Shown: positions 1-9,079 of the stretch, in pieces | How positions within the stretch are numbered: position 1 is the first letter of the stretch | Layout of the letters: each line of letters opens with the position of its first letter | Assembly (NCBI RefSeq): GCF_050749815.1 | Contig: NZ_CP192735.1 | Location: 1,922,001-1,986,000 of the forward strand | Length of the DNA: 64,000 nucleotides | Direction of reading: 5' to 3' | From: Dyella_A sp050749815 | Lineage (GTDB): Bacteria > Pseudomonadota > Gammaproteobacteria > Xanthomonadales > Rhodanobacteraceae | The notes under the pieces: generated by a model | Database searches by the model: none | Seen by the model: only the letters and a program-made list of their open reading frames with translations | What the model was told of the DNA's origin: nothing | Translations under genes and position numbers: made by a program

Positions 1-1149
1 GCCGACCAGGTCGAGGTTGGTGTGCCACTCCGGGTGCAGCTTCTCGGTGGTGCGCTCGGCCATCCACGAGGCGAAGCCCTCGTTGAGCCACAGGTCGTCC
101 CACCAGCTCATCGTCACCAGGTCACCAAACCACTGGTGCGCCATCTCGTGCGCAGCGGTGTTGAACACACGCTGCTTGTCGCCCTGGGTGGAGATCGTCG
201 GGTTGAGCAGCAGCGAGTATTCGAAGGTAAAGATCGCGCCCCAGTTCTCCATCGCCGAGAAGAACTGGCTCTGGCCCGGCGCGGCGATGTTGTCCAGCTT
301 CGGCAGCGGGTACTTCACGCCGAAGTAGTCGTTGTACTCGTGCAGCACGGCGGCGGACGACTCCAGCGCAAAGTCGGCCTGGTCAACCATGCCCTTCTGC
401 GCGATCACGCCGATCTCGGTGCCTTCGGCCATCTTGGTGGCGCGCTCGAACTCGCCCACGCTGAAGAACAGCAGGTAGGTGGACATCTTCGGCGACTGGC
501 CGAAGTGCACCTCGGTCATGCCGTTGCCCAGGTCCTTCTTGGAGACGATGGGCATGTTGCTCACCGCCATGTCCGCGCTCGGCACGGTGGCGGTGAGGTC
601 GAAGGTGGCCTTGTAGTTCGGCTCGTCCCACGAGGGGATGAAGCGGCGCGCGTCGGAGTTCTCAAACTGCGTGTACAGCGCGCGCTTCTTGCCGGCCTTG
701 GTGTCGTAGTCCAGCGCGAAGATGCCGTTCGCCTGGGTGCCGATCTTGCCGGTGTAGGTCATCGCCAGGCGGTACTCGCCGGCCGGCACCGGGTGATCGA
801 AGGTGAAGGTGGCCGTCTGCGCCTTCTCATCCACCGTCACCTTCGGCTTGCCGACCATGATCTTCAGCTTGGTCGGCGTCAGCGAGGCCTCGGAGAACGT
901 GAGGTCCGCCGCGTTGAGCGTAATGCTGCTGGTGGGCTTGAGCACATTCAGCGTGATCGTGACCTTGCCGTCGAAGGCGAGCTTGTCGGCATGCGGCACC
1001 ACGGCCACGTCGTAGTGCGTCGGCACCACGCCACGCGGCAACTGGGTGGTGGCCTCGCGCATCGGCGGCGCCTTGGCGGTGGCCGCAAGCGGGGCCATCG
1101 ACACGCCGGCCAGGGCCAGCGCAATGGCGGAAACGAGATAACGACGCAT
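1..1149 (-). CDS. M1 family metallo-aminopeptidase (3' end cut by window edge)
   Basis: Zinc aminopeptidase that removes N-terminal residues from peptides; the signal peptide suggests a periplasmic or secreted enzyme. The visible 383 residues start with a signal peptide (MRRYLVSAIALALAGVSMAP, cleaved after an Ala-rich stretch), followed by the beta-rich N-terminal domain of the family. Further on come the substrate-binding motif SAMENW (a variant of GAMEN) and the zinc motif HEMAH at residues 334-338, with the third ligand Glu357 in LNEGF, which is the classic HExxH-x18-E spacing. The start at 1149 is supported by AGGAGA just upstream. The family is usually 850-900 residues when secreted, so the C-terminal helical domain lies outside the window. 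The gene is divergent from the small ORF at 1481. The M1 family assignment is very sure; the substrate range is unknown. Confidence 0.95.
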   Translation of the reverse strand, partial: MRRYLVSAIALALAGVSMAPLAATAKAPPMREATTQLPRGVVPTHYDVAVVPHADKLAFDGKVTITLNVLKPTSSITLNAADLTFSEASLTPTKLKIMVGKPKVTVDEKAQTATFTFDHPVPAGEYRLAMTYTGKIGTQANGIFALDYDTKAGKKRALYTQFENSDARRFIPSWDEPNYKATFDLTATVPSADMAVSNMPIVSKKDLGNGMTEVHFGQSPKMSTYLLFFSVGEFERATKMAEGTEIGVIAQKGMVDQADFALESSAAVLHEYNDYFGVKYPLPKLDNIAAPGQSQFFSAMENWGAIFTFEYSLLLNPTISTQGDKQRVFNTAAHEMAHQWFGDLVTMSWWDDLWLNEGFASWMAERTTEKLHPEWHTNLDLVG

Positions 1150-1480
1150 GACTTCTCCTGCAGGATGAACCCGGTATCGGATACACGGCGACCTGCGCCG
1201 CACCGGACCGGAAGACGGAAACGGATTGTCCCCATTACTCCCATGGTGAGGCGCGCGCCGTCGGCCGGACACGGCCGGAAGTCACGCCCAAACATGCTGC
1301 AGCGCCGCGAGACTGAATCATCGCCATCGATCACCCGGGCGCCGTCAACTCCTTGCGGCGGGCTGGCGTTACTGTCCGCGCCCACCGGTCGGTGCCGCCA
1401 AACCCTTGCAGCGCAAGGATTTACGACACCCCGGCGACGCAAGACGCCGTTTGCCCATCCACGCACCTGAGGAGATCACC
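1150..1480. other. Divergent intergenic region, no gene seen
   Basis: These 331 bases separate the minus-strand M1 aminopeptidase from the plus-strand small secreted protein, so they must hold both promoters. An open frame runs through on the plus strand but lacks a ribosome site and has the composition of a shadow frame. I recognise no convincing -10/-35 pair, repeat or RNA gene. Confidence 0.5.
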
Positions 1481-1831
1481 ATGGCACCTCGCACCACCGT
1501 TCGCCGCAGTCTGATCGCCCTGCTCGCCACCAGTGCCCTCGCCGCCACCGGCGCCATGGCGCAAGCCACACCCGTACCCCACCACCCGCGCGTCAACGAA
1601 GTGAACAAGCGCGTGGACAACCAGCAACAGCGCATCGACAAGGGCGTCGCCAACGGCACCATCACGCCCAAGCAGGCCGCCCGCGACGAGAAGCACGACG
1701 CCAACATCGCCCAGCGCGCCAGCGCCGACGAAGCCCGCCACAACGGCCACCTCACCAAGAAAGAAACCGCGCACCTCAACCGCGCGGAGAACCGCAATAG
1801 TCGGCATATTCGGAAGCAGCGCCGGCATTGA
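1481..1831 (+). CDS. Small secreted charged protein of unknown function
   Basis: A 116-residue protein with a clear Sec signal peptide (Arg-rich start, then LIALLATSALAATGAMAQA). The mature part is about 90 residues, highly charged and rich in Asn, His, Arg, Lys and Gln, without Cys, and predicted helical by eye (for example NKRVDNQQQRIDKGVANG, then HLTKKETAHLNRAENR). It has two similar halves, each with a Lys/Thr turn (GTITPKQAARDE and GHLTKKETAHLN), resembling paired short helical hairpins. The start at 1481 is chosen because GAGGAG lies 7 bases upstream; an earlier in-frame ATG at 1406 would remove the signal peptide from the N-terminus. Similar small periplasmic proteins occur in Xanthomonadales, but I cannot name a function. 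Confidence 0.75.
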   Translation: MAPRTTVRRSLIALLATSALAATGAMAQATPVPHHPRVNEVNKRVDNQQQRIDKGVANGTITPKQAARDEKHDANIAQRASADEARHNGHLTKKETAHLNRAENRNSRHIRKQRRH

Positions 1832-1853
1832 GCTAGCTGCCTGAAACGAACGA

Positions 1854-1872
1854 GGCCCCGTGATGCGGGGCC
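1854..1872. terminator. Hairpin terminator between convergent genes
   Basis: Perfect 7-bp stem GGCCCCG/CGGGGCC with a TGATG loop, 22 bases after the stop of the small secreted protein and 31 bases before the end of the convergent serine hydrolase gene. The T-rich tail is short (TTGT), so efficiency is uncertain. It could serve both strands. Confidence 0.65.
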
Positions 1873-1902
1873 TTGTCCGCTCTGCCGGCTGACGCCATCG
1901 CC

Positions 1903-3654
1903 TCAGCGACGCCCCTGCAGCGCCGGGATCACGAACGTCGGCACCAGATCCTGCAGCTTGTACCAGGTGGCGAAGTCGCCGTAGTTGCCGGCCTGGATGC
2001 CCACCACCAGTTCCAGCTCCGGCACCACGATCACGAACTGGCCGCCGTTGCCCTCGGCCGCGTACTCGCGATACGCGTGTCCGTCCACGGTCATCGTGTG
2101 CAGGTGCCAGCCGTAGCCGTAGCGATGATCCGGCGTGAACGCGCTGTGCTCGGCGGTCGAGGCCTTCACCCACTCGGAGTCGACGACACGCCGGCCGTTC
2201 CAGCGTCCGCCGTCGAGATAGAGCTGGCCGAGCTTGAGCATGTCGCGCGGCCGCATGTAGATGCCGCCGGCCAGGTACGCGCCGCCGCCGGGCATCAGGT
2301 TGATGTGATAGTCGCGCATCTGCAGCGGGTCACCCACGGTGCGGCGGAAGAAGTCCGGCAGCCATGCGCCGGTGGCCTGGGCGACCACCGCGCCCAGCAG
2401 GTTGATACCGGCCGAGCAGTACACCGCCTTGTGCCCGCCTGGCTCGCGCACCATCGGCAATGCCAGCGTGTAGCGGTACCAGTCGGACTGCGCCTGCTGG
2501 CTCTGCATGGCGTCCTCGTTGCCGGGGGACTGGTCGTCGCTATCGTCGCAGGTCAGACCCGAGGTCATCGTCATCAGGTCGGCCACGGTGATGCGGGCCT
2601 TGCGCGGATCGCTGGCGAAAGCATCGCGGTAGGCCGGAAGCATCGCGCGCAGCGTCGTGTCCGGCGTCAGCGTCTTGTCCTGCGCCATCGCCAACCCCAC
2701 CAGCAACGGCGCAAACGTCTTGCCGGACGAGCGGCTGTCGTGCGGTCGGTCGGCGTCGAAACCGTGGAAGTAGCGCTCCACCACCAGCTTGCCGCGATGG
2801 GCGATCAGCAGCGACTGCACCTGCGGCGTACCGGCATCGTCGCTCTGCAGCAGGCGCGCCAGCAACGCATCGAGGTGTTTCGTATCGAAGCCGGACGAGG
2901 CGGGCGCCTCCGTGCCCCAGCCGTCCCCCAGCGTGAGCGGCGCGCGCCAGGCGGGCGTGTCGGCCGGCGGCGTGCTGGCGTAGAAGCCGATGGCATCCGC
3001 ACGACCGCGCTTGGTAAAGGCGAACACGCCGATGCCCTGCCAGTTCACCTGCAGTTGCCCGGTCTCCTCGTCGTAGTTCGCGTGCAGCTGCCATCGTGGC
3101 CGCGCGGGATCGCCGAAGGTCACCGCATCGCCGTCCAGCGCCACGGTCATCCAGCGGTCGCGCGTGAGGTTGGCCTCCGGGTTGCGGAGAAACGCCCGCA
3201 GGCTGCCGTCGGCACTCCGCTCGATCTTCAGGTACTGCGACAGCCGCTCGTCCTGCGGCTGCACCGTGCCCATCCACACATCCGGCTGCGACCGGGTCAG
3301 CGTGAGCGGCGTGGCGTAGGCGCTGCGCAAGGCCGACGGCGGCTGCACCCAGAAGCCGTCGATGCGCGCATGGTCCGCGGACCAGTGACCGCGAAACGTG
3401 CCCAGCCCGCCCGCCAGCACCGCACGCACCTCGTCGCCCGCCCGCGACACCGGCGCCGTGATGCCGCCAATGTGCGCCTCGCCAGCTGCACCGCGCAGAT
3501 CCAGCACCAGCCGCCCGGCCACCGGCTGGGTCATCTGCGTCTCGTTGCCCCACAGGCCGACCAGCTTCTCCGGACTGACCGCTGCGTGTGCCGGCAGCGC
3601 CAGCATCACTAGACATCCCGCCATCATCACGGCCCAACCGTTGCGCACGCGCAT
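1903..3654 (-). CDS. Secreted serine hydrolase, beta-lactamase (class C/EstB-like) family
   Basis: A 583-residue exported hydrolase. It has a signal peptide (MRVRNGWAVMMAGCLVML, then ALPAHAA). About 240 residues of beta-rich N-terminal domain of unknown role follow, and then a serine beta-lactamase-like domain. The nucleophile motif SxxK is SSGK with Ser309 and Lys312, and the second motif is YCSAGIN (Tyr-x-Ser type). Glycine-rich GNGGQF near the C-terminus occupies the place of the third motif. Family members are esterases, peptidases or penicillin-binding-like enzymes, so the substrate cannot be deduced. The start at 3654 is chosen over the longer frame from 3705 because it begins directly with the signal peptide and has GGAAAGGG upstream. 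It ends convergent with the gene at 1481. Confidence 0.85.
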   Translation of the reverse strand: MRVRNGWAVMMAGCLVMLALPAHAAVSPEKLVGLWGNETQMTQPVAGRLVLDLRGAAGEAHIGGITAPVSRAGDEVRAVLAGGLGTFRGHWSADHARIDGFWVQPPSALRSAYATPLTLTRSQPDVWMGTVQPQDERLSQYLKIERSADGSLRAFLRNPEANLTRDRWMTVALDGDAVTFGDPARPRWQLHANYDEETGQLQVNWQGIGVFAFTKRGRADAIGFYASTPPADTPAWRAPLTLGDGWGTEAPASSGFDTKHLDALLARLLQSDDAGTPQVQSLLIAHRGKLVVERYFHGFDADRPHDSRSSGKTFAPLLVGLAMAQDKTLTPDTTLRAMLPAYRDAFASDPRKARITVADLMTMTSGLTCDDSDDQSPGNEDAMQSQQAQSDWYRYTLALPMVREPGGHKAVYCSAGINLLGAVVAQATGAWLPDFFRRTVGDPLQMRDYHINLMPGGGAYLAGGIYMRPRDMLKLGQLYLDGGRWNGRRVVDSEWVKASTAEHSAFTPDHRYGYGWHLHTMTVDGHAYREYAAEGNGGQFVIVVPELELVVGIQAGNYGDFATWYKLQDLVPTFVIPALQGRR

Positions 3655-3753
3655 GTCTCGCCCTTTCCGTTGTGATGCGGCCCGCGTCGGGCCGCGCGCA
3701 GGCATCCTAGCCGGGCACCGTCATGCATTCTTGTATCCGGCAAACCTGCCGCG

Positions 3754-4593
3754 TCAGGCGTCGGCCACTGCCTGGCGGTAAGCGCGCGGCGAGCGCCCGA
3801 AGGCGGCCTGGAAACTGCGCGCGAAATGGGCCTGGTCGAAGTAACCACAGCGCGCGGCCACCTCCGCCAGCGCCTCGCGCGAGCTGGTCAGCAACGCCGC
3901 AGCCTTGGCCAGCCGGCAACGGCGCAGGTAGTCGCCGGGGGTGCAACCGAAATGGCGGCGGAAGCTGCGCGTCAGATGCACCGCATGCACCCCGGCCACT
4001 GTGGCCAGCTCGCCCAGCGAAAGCTCGCTTCCGCAGTCGTCGTGCAGCATTTCCCGCACCCGCCACAGCCACGGCGGCAGATGTTCGCGCCGCTCGCGCA
4101 GCGGCGCCGAGGCCGCATCGAGCAATTCCGCGCACAACGATTCGGAGTGCAACGCGTCCGACGCCTCCCGCGTCGTCGCCAGCCCGGCCAGCCGCCGCCA
4201 CGCCTCGCCCTCGCCCGCGGCGAACGCGCGTGGCCGATCCGGCAAGGCCACCGCCTGCGCGTACTCGCGCAGCGTGCCCATGCCCAGCGTCACCGTCATG
4301 AACTCCCCACCCACCCCATCGCCCCGAAACCGGTCGCGATGCAACGTACCCGGCGGGTTGTAGATCACCAGCGGCTCCCGCGCCAACGCCGGGGCGCCCT
4401 CCGCACTGGAGAGATACTCGCCGCGCAGCAACACCACGAAATGCGCCTCCGCATGCGTGTGCTCATGCACTTCATGCTCCGGCACCGTGGGCACCATCCG
4501 CGTCAGCGCAAAGCCGCCCGCGGACCAGCAGGTCTCGGTGCGGCCGAGGAAGTGACCTTGGGGGAAGATGGACGTGCCAGGCAGCGCTGTCAT
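3754..4593 (-). CDS. AraC family transcriptional regulator with N-terminal cupin
   Basis: A 279-residue AraC/XylS regulator. The N-terminal part (about residues 30-125) is cupin-like, with the His-rich metal/effector-type stretch HEHTHAEAHFVVLLRGEY, and would bind a small effector. The C-terminal 95 residues hold the two helix-turn-helix units: ELATVAGVHAVHLTRSFRR and then ALAEVAARCGYFDQAHFARS, ending in the family signature FGRSPRAYR. The gene is on the same strand as the serine hydrolase, 99 bases upstream of it, so it may control that gene or itself; no operator is evident. The 125-base gap to hsdR holds nothing I can identify. The family is sure; the regulon is unknown. Confidence 0.9.
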   Translation of the reverse strand: MTALPGTSIFPQGHFLGRTETCWSAGGFALTRMVPTVPEHEVHEHTHAEAHFVVLLRGEYLSSAEGAPALAREPLVIYNPPGTLHRDRFRGDGVGGEFMTVTLGMGTLREYAQAVALPDRPRAFAAGEGEAWRRLAGLATTREASDALHSESLCAELLDAASAPLRERREHLPPWLWRVREMLHDDCGSELSLGELATVAGVHAVHLTRSFRRHFGCTPGDYLRRCRLAKAAALLTSSREALAEVAARCGYFDQAHFARSFQAAFGRSPRAYRQAVADA

Positions 4594-4718
4594 GCGGTCA
4601 AGAGCATCCTAAGGATCGCTACCTTTTACACCTTCCGCCGCGTGGAAAGTCCTTTGCGATACCTGCCCAGCCTCCCTGCCGGCCAATTCTCCAGCAGCAT
4701 CAGCATCAGCCCTGCAAC

Positions 4719-7700
4719 TCACGGAATTGAAGCGGCGCGCCCCTCGGATCTGGCTCGCAGCGTTTCGTAGAGCTGCCCCGGGCCAAGCAGGATATCCATC
4801 AACCCGCTTTGGGTACGCTCCGACTTCAGCGCCTGCGAGCTCATAACCGAGTGCGCATCGAGCGCGTCGATGATGGCATGCACCAGCGCTTCGCGAAGAT
4901 CTGGCGAGCTGGCGAATTGCTCCTTGCTATTGCTGCCGGCCTGCTGCACCAGGGTGTCGTTTTCCAGCAACTTACCCTTGAGCACGCCGTTGACGTAGAC
5001 GAGCTGGTCGCCGTCGGTGACCTGCCCCTCGAACAAGCCGTTCACCTTCTCGATGATCTCGGCCAGCAAGGCCCGCTCCTTTTCCTGCACCGAGCCACTG
5101 CCCACCGCATCGAGCGGCGGCAGCTTGTACTCGCCCTGCCCGTCCTTGAGGTTGAGCGGCTGCCGCCCGGCGCTGCGCAAGGTGTGGTGGGTCAGCACCA
5201 CCCTGGACAGGTCCACCGTCTCGCGCTCACGCCCGAACTCCAGCAGCGGGATCAGCCGCTTGTAGAAAATGAAGCGCTTCTCGATGTCGGTGTTGCCGTA
5301 GTCGATCATCTGCGACAGGAACGCGTACAGCCGCACATAGGCACCCATGTCGCCCTTGAACAGCTGCAGCGCGTCCATGATGTCCTTCTGCGCCTGTGCC
5401 ACCGGCTCGTCGCCGCTGCCCAGCGCATCGGCGCGGGCCAGCTGGGCGGCGCGGTAGCGCTTGAGCAGGCGGTCCGCCACGGGCGCCATCGCCGAACTCA
5501 GCTGGGCCTGCGTGGCGTTCGGATCGGTCTCGATCCTGGCCACGCGATCCACCTCGAAATCGTCGTAGTGACCGCTAGCGTCGAGCTTGGCGCGCAGGTC
5601 GAACACCAGGTGCGGATCGGTGGCCGCTTCCAGCTCGGCGGTGGCGTAGTAGGTCTTGAACGCGGTGAGGATTTCGGCCGCGTCGTTGACGAAGTCGAGG
5701 ATGTAGGTGGTGTCCTTGCCCGGGTGCGCGCGGTTCAGTCGCGACAGCGTCTGCACCGCCTGGATACCGCCGAGCATCTTGTCCACGTACATGCCGCACA
5801 GCAGCGGCTGGTCGAAGCCGGTCTGGAACTTGTTGGCCACCAGCAGCAGATGGTAGTCCGGCTGCGCGAAGGCGTCGCGGATGTCGCGTCCTTTCAGGCC
5901 GGGATTGATATCCGCACTGGTCTCGGTGACCGGCTCGGGGAAGCTCTCCGGGTCGTTCACCTCGCCGGAGAAGGCCACCAGTACGCCCAGCGGGTAGTTC
6001 TGCCGCGCGATGTACTCGCGCACCGCCTTCTGCCAGCGCACGGCCTCCTTGCGGCTGCCGACCACCACCATCGCCTTGGCCTTGCCCGCCAGCAGCGGCT
6101 GCACGTGCTCGCGGTAGTGCTCCACCACGATCTGCACCTTGGCCGCGATGTTGTAGGGATGCAGGCGCACCCACTGCATGATCCCCTTCATCGCCGCACT
6201 GCGTTCCACCTCGGCCTGGTCGACTTCCCTGCCTTCATGAGCCAGCCGGAACGCCAGCTTGTACGGCGTGTAGTTGCGCAGCACATCGAGGATGAAACCC
6301 TCCTCGATTGCCTGCCGCATCGAGTACACGTGGAACGGCACCGGCAATCCGTCCGGGCCGGGACGGCCGAACAGCTCCAGCGTCTTGGCCTTGGGCGTGG
6401 CGGTGAACGCCACATAGGTGAGACCCTGCTGCCCACCGACACGAGCGGCCATGCCGGCCGCCAGCATGGTTTCGGTGTCCACCTCGCCGCCGTCCTGCAG
6501 CTCGGCCCACTCCTGCGCGCTCAGCAGCTGCTTGAGCTTGGCGGCGGATTCGCCCGTCTGCGAGCTGTGCGCCTCGTCGGCGATCACCGCGAAACGCTTG
6601 CCTTCGGTAGTGGCCAGCTCCTGCGCGGCGCTCATGGCGGCGGGAAAGGTCTGGATGGTGCAGACGATGATCTTCTTGCCCGCCTCCAGCGCAGCCTTCA
6701 ACTGCGCGCTCTTGCTACCCCGCTCGCTGGTGATGGTTTCCACCACGCCCGCGGTGCGCTCGAAATCGAAGATCGCCTCCTGCAACTGCGCGTCCAGCAC
6801 GTTGCGGTCGGACACCACCAGCACGCTGTCGAAAAGCTTGGCGTTCCGGTCGTCGTGCAGGTCGGCCAGGAAGTGCGCGCTCCAGGCGATGGAGTTGGTC
6901 TTGCCCGAGCCGGCCGAGTGCTGGATGAGATAGCGCTGCCCCGGCCCGTTCGTGCGCACGTCGGCCACCAGCTTTCGCGTCGCGTCGAGCTGGTGGTAGC
7001 GCGGAAAGATCACGCTGGTGAGGCGCTTCTTGTCGTCGCGCTTGCCGATCAGGTAGCGGCCAAGGATCTCCAGCCAGCTGTCGCGCGCCCACACCTGCTC
7101 CCACAGGTAGGCGGTGGCGAAGCCATCCGGGTTCGGCGGGTTGCCCGCGCCGCCGCCGTGGCCCAGGTTGAACGGCAGGAAGCGTGTGGCCGGCCCGGCC
7201 AACCGCGTGGTCATCATCGCCTCGGCCTGGCTCACGGCGAAATGCACCAGCGCACCGCCGGGAAACGACAGCAGCGGCTCGGCCACCCCGCCCTTGGGGT
7301 GCGGATGCCGGTCGTAGCGGTACTGGTCTACCGCATCGCCCACGCTCTGGGTGAAGTCGGATTTCAGCTCTGCGGTCGCCACCGCGATGCCATTGACGAA
7401 CAGCACCAGGTCCAGCGCGTCGTTCGGGTTGTTCGGCGAGTGCTTCACCTGCCGCACCACACGCAGGCGATTGGCTGCGTAGCGCTGCTCCAGCGCCGGG
7501 TTCATCGCCAGCGCCGGCTTGAACTGCACCAGTGCCAGGGGCGCCTTCAGCCCGATCATTTCCACGCCCCGGCGCAGCACCTCCAGCGTGCCGCGCTCGT
7601 CCAGGTTCTTGCGTATGCGCTCGGCGAGGCGCGCCGGCATGGCCGGACCGTGCGCCTTGGTCAAGCGCTCCCAGCTCTCCGGCTGGGTGGTCTCGATCCA

Positions 7701-7835
7701 CGCGAGCAAGTCCGGCAGATACAGACCGTGCGCGCGATCGAAGTACTGGGCGTCGCCCTCGGCGTAATGCCAGCCGTGGGCGGCGAGGTGTGCGCAGATC
7801 TCGCGCTCGAAGTGATGCTCGCGGTGCAGATTCAT
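4719..7835 (-). CDS. hsdR: Type I restriction endonuclease, HsdR subunit
   Basis: The motor and nuclease subunit of a type I restriction-modification complex (R2M2S). It translocates DNA using ATP and cuts unmodified DNA. At 1038 residues it has normal family length. The N-terminal PD-(D/E)xK nuclease shows Asp142 in LDLVLFVNG and Glu156-Leu-Lys158 in TAELKSD. The SF2 motor has Walker A HSAGSGKTNS at 306-315 and the DEAH box at 420-423, followed by AFTATP (motif III). A helical C-terminal region binds the methylase. All key residues look intact, so restriction should be active. The start overlaps the stop of the nucleotidyltransferase gene by ATGA, implying translational coupling to that gene. 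It is separated from hsdM/hsdS by four accessory genes. Confidence 0.96.
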   Translation of the reverse strand: MNLHREHHFEREICAHLAAHGWHYAEGDAQYFDRAHGLYLPDLLAWIETTQPESWERLTKAHGPAMPARLAERIRKNLDERGTLEVLRRGVEMIGLKAPLALVQFKPALAMNPALEQRYAANRLRVVRQVKHSPNNPNDALDLVLFVNGIAVATAELKSDFTQSVGDAVDQYRYDRHPHPKGGVAEPLLSFPGGALVHFAVSQAEAMMTTRLAGPATRFLPFNLGHGGGAGNPPNPDGFATAYLWEQVWARDSWLEILGRYLIGKRDDKKRLTSVIFPRYHQLDATRKLVADVRTNGPGQRYLIQHSAGSGKTNSIAWSAHFLADLHDDRNAKLFDSVLVVSDRNVLDAQLQEAIFDFERTAGVVETITSERGSKSAQLKAALEAGKKIIVCTIQTFPAAMSAAQELATTEGKRFAVIADEAHSSQTGESAAKLKQLLSAQEWAELQDGGEVDTETMLAAGMAARVGGQQGLTYVAFTATPKAKTLELFGRPGPDGLPVPFHVYSMRQAIEEGFILDVLRNYTPYKLAFRLAHEGREVDQAEVERSAAMKGIMQWVRLHPYNIAAKVQIVVEHYREHVQPLLAGKAKAMVVVGSRKEAVRWQKAVREYIARQNYPLGVLVAFSGEVNDPESFPEPVTETSADINPGLKGRDIRDAFAQPDYHLLLVANKFQTGFDQPLLCGMYVDKMLGGIQAVQTLSRLNRAHPGKDTTYILDFVNDAAEILTAFKTYYATAELEAATDPHLVFDLRAKLDASGHYDDFEVDRVARIETDPNATQAQLSSAMAPVADRLLKRYRAAQLARADALGSGDEPVAQAQKDIMDALQLFKGDMGAYVRLYAFLSQMIDYGNTDIEKRFIFYKRLIPLLEFGRERETVDLSRVVLTHHTLRSAGRQPLNLKDGQGEYKLPPLDAVGSGSVQEKERALLAEIIEKVNGLFEGQVTDGDQLVYVNGVLKGKLLENDTLVQQAGSNSKEQFASSPDLREALVHAIIDALDAHSVMSSQALKSERTQSGLMDILLGPGQLYETLRARSEGRAASIP

Positions 7836-8545
7836 GCCCGTCCTTCCCCTGTAGATTCGCGTCCTTCCGCCATCGCCCGCAGGCGATCGGCCACCACGTC
7901 CGCGCGCTCCGGCTCGGCGATCAGGCCCGGCAGCACATCGAGAAAACCCGCTCGCGCCAGCAGACCGGCAAACGCCTCCGCGATGGCCTGCCGCACATCC
8001 GCGGATGCCTGGGCCACTTCCCGCACCAGTTCCTCGCGACCATCGACGATGTTCAACACGTCTTCCAGATCGTGGCTGGCGAGCACGTCGCCCCGCCCAC
8101 GGCCGGCGAAGGCCTCCAGCTTGGTCGCCACGAAGGCCACCGCCGTCGCCCGCCGAATCTGCGTCCCCTCGCCCAACGGCACCCGCTGCGCAGTCGCCAC
8201 GGCATACGGATACCAGCGATTGGCGAAGCCCAGCACGTCCGGGTTCTCCGGCATCAGGTCGAACACCACGCCGGAGTCGCGATGGATCCAGCGGCAGATC
8301 ACGCCGCTGTCCGCATCCTCGCGAAAGCCCCGGCGTGCCAGCTCACGCTGGAGGCGTTGGAACTGCGCCCATCCGGCCTGTGCTACCGCATCCACGTCGA
8401 CGGTGGCGCGCACGCCTTCGGCCAGCGGGTCAGTAACCAGCAATCCCGCCACTGCACCGCCCAGAAACACCACCTGCTCCCGCAGGTCGCCCAAAGCCTG
8501 CGCGATCACACGCAAGGTGGCCAGGTTCGGATCATCCCCGCGCAT
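7832..8545 (-). CDS. Nucleotidyltransferase-like protein (AbiEii/MenT-type fold suggested), candidate toxin
   Basis: A 237-residue protein with the pattern of the polymerase-beta nucleotidyltransferase superfamily. FLGGAVAGLLV (Gly29-Gly30) is followed by the acidic TVDVDAV (Asp50, Asp52), a third possible acidic site in VFDLMP (Asp96), a Lys-containing helix TKLEAFAGRGRGD (Lys142, Asp153) and SHDLEDVLNIVDGR (Asp159). This order matches AbiEii/JHP933/MenT-like enzymes, some of which are toxins that modify tRNA or other targets. It follows the winged-helix gene with a 14-bp overlap, as toxins follow antitoxins in type IV-like AbiE pairs, and its stop overlaps the hsdR start by 4 bp. Toxin function is an inference; it could also be an accessory enzyme of the restriction system or an inactive relative. 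Confidence 0.7.
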   Translation of the reverse strand: MRGDDPNLATLRVIAQALGDLREQVVFLGGAVAGLLVTDPLAEGVRATVDVDAVAQAGWAQFQRLQRELARRGFREDADSGVICRWIHRDSGVVFDLMPENPDVLGFANRWYPYAVATAQRVPLGEGTQIRRATAVAFVATKLEAFAGRGRGDVLASHDLEDVLNIVDGREELVREVAQASADVRQAIAEAFAGLLARAGFLDVLPGLIAEPERADVVADRLRAMAEGRESTGEGRA

Positions 8546-9065
8546 CCATACTCTCCAGCTCCTTGGTCAACAGGTCCGCCGCCAGCGAGCGCTCACGCGC
8601 CCGGCCGGCGCGAATCGCGTCCTGCAAGGCCAGCAGACGGTGCAAGGCGGGATCAAGCAACGCCGCCTGCGGAGCTGAGCGGTAGATCGGCGACAGGCTC
8701 GGCCCCTTGGCCGTGCCGGAAGGATGCGCCCACACCGGCGCTTCGTCGGCCGCAGCAGAAATCTTCCCCGCCAGCGGCGCCACGCCGAACGACGTCGGCA
8801 CCCCGCGCTTCACCGGCCCCGGCTGCGCCGGCCACACATAGCGCACACCGTGCACGGCGAACTCGGCCAGTGCCGGACGCACCGGCACCCAGTCGCCGCG
8901 TCCGCGCGCCACGGCCAGGCCCGACGCCACCGCACGCTTCACGCAGGCATGCACTTCCGAGGCGCTGAGCGTCAGCGCCTCGCCCAGCGCGGCATAGGTC
9001 CAGCGCTGGCCCGGGTGGGCAGCTACCTTGAGCAATACCAGCAGGTCCTGCGGCTTGAGTTCCAC
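8532..9065 (-). CDS. Winged-helix DNA-binding protein, candidate antitoxin/autorepressor
   Basis: A 177-residue protein. Residues 5-60 read as a winged helix (LLVLLKVAAHPGQRWTYAAL, then GEALTLSASEVHACVKRAVA), followed by a wing (GLAVARGRGDWVPVR). The C-terminal half is Pro/Ala-rich, with helical ends (LLDPALHRLLALQDAIR, then RERSLAADLLTKEL). It is the first gene of the winged helix-nucleotidyltransferase-hsdR unit. A near-perfect 24-bp palindrome lies 15-38 bp upstream of its start, as expected for autoregulation. It resembles AbiEi-type antitoxins in having an N-terminal winged helix followed by a partner-binding region, but I cannot confirm homology by eye. MarR-like regulator is the alternative label. 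Confidence 0.7.
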   Translation of the reverse strand: MELKPQDLLVLLKVAAHPGQRWTYAALGEALTLSASEVHACVKRAVASGLAVARGRGDWVPVRPALAEFAVHGVRYVWPAQPGPVKRGVPTSFGVAPLAGKISAAADEAPVWAHPSGTAKGPSLSPIYRSAPQAALLDPALHRLLALQDAIRAGRARERSLAADLLTKELESMDARG

Positions 9066-9079
9066 GGCTCGGGCTCGTT

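Noticed and set aside
4809..8678. Very long plus-strand open frame (over 1200 codons) opposite hsdR and its upstream genes
   Set aside because: Antisense shadow in high-GC DNA: rich in Arg/His/Gly/Leu/Val without domains or a ribosome site, and it covers several well-supported genes.
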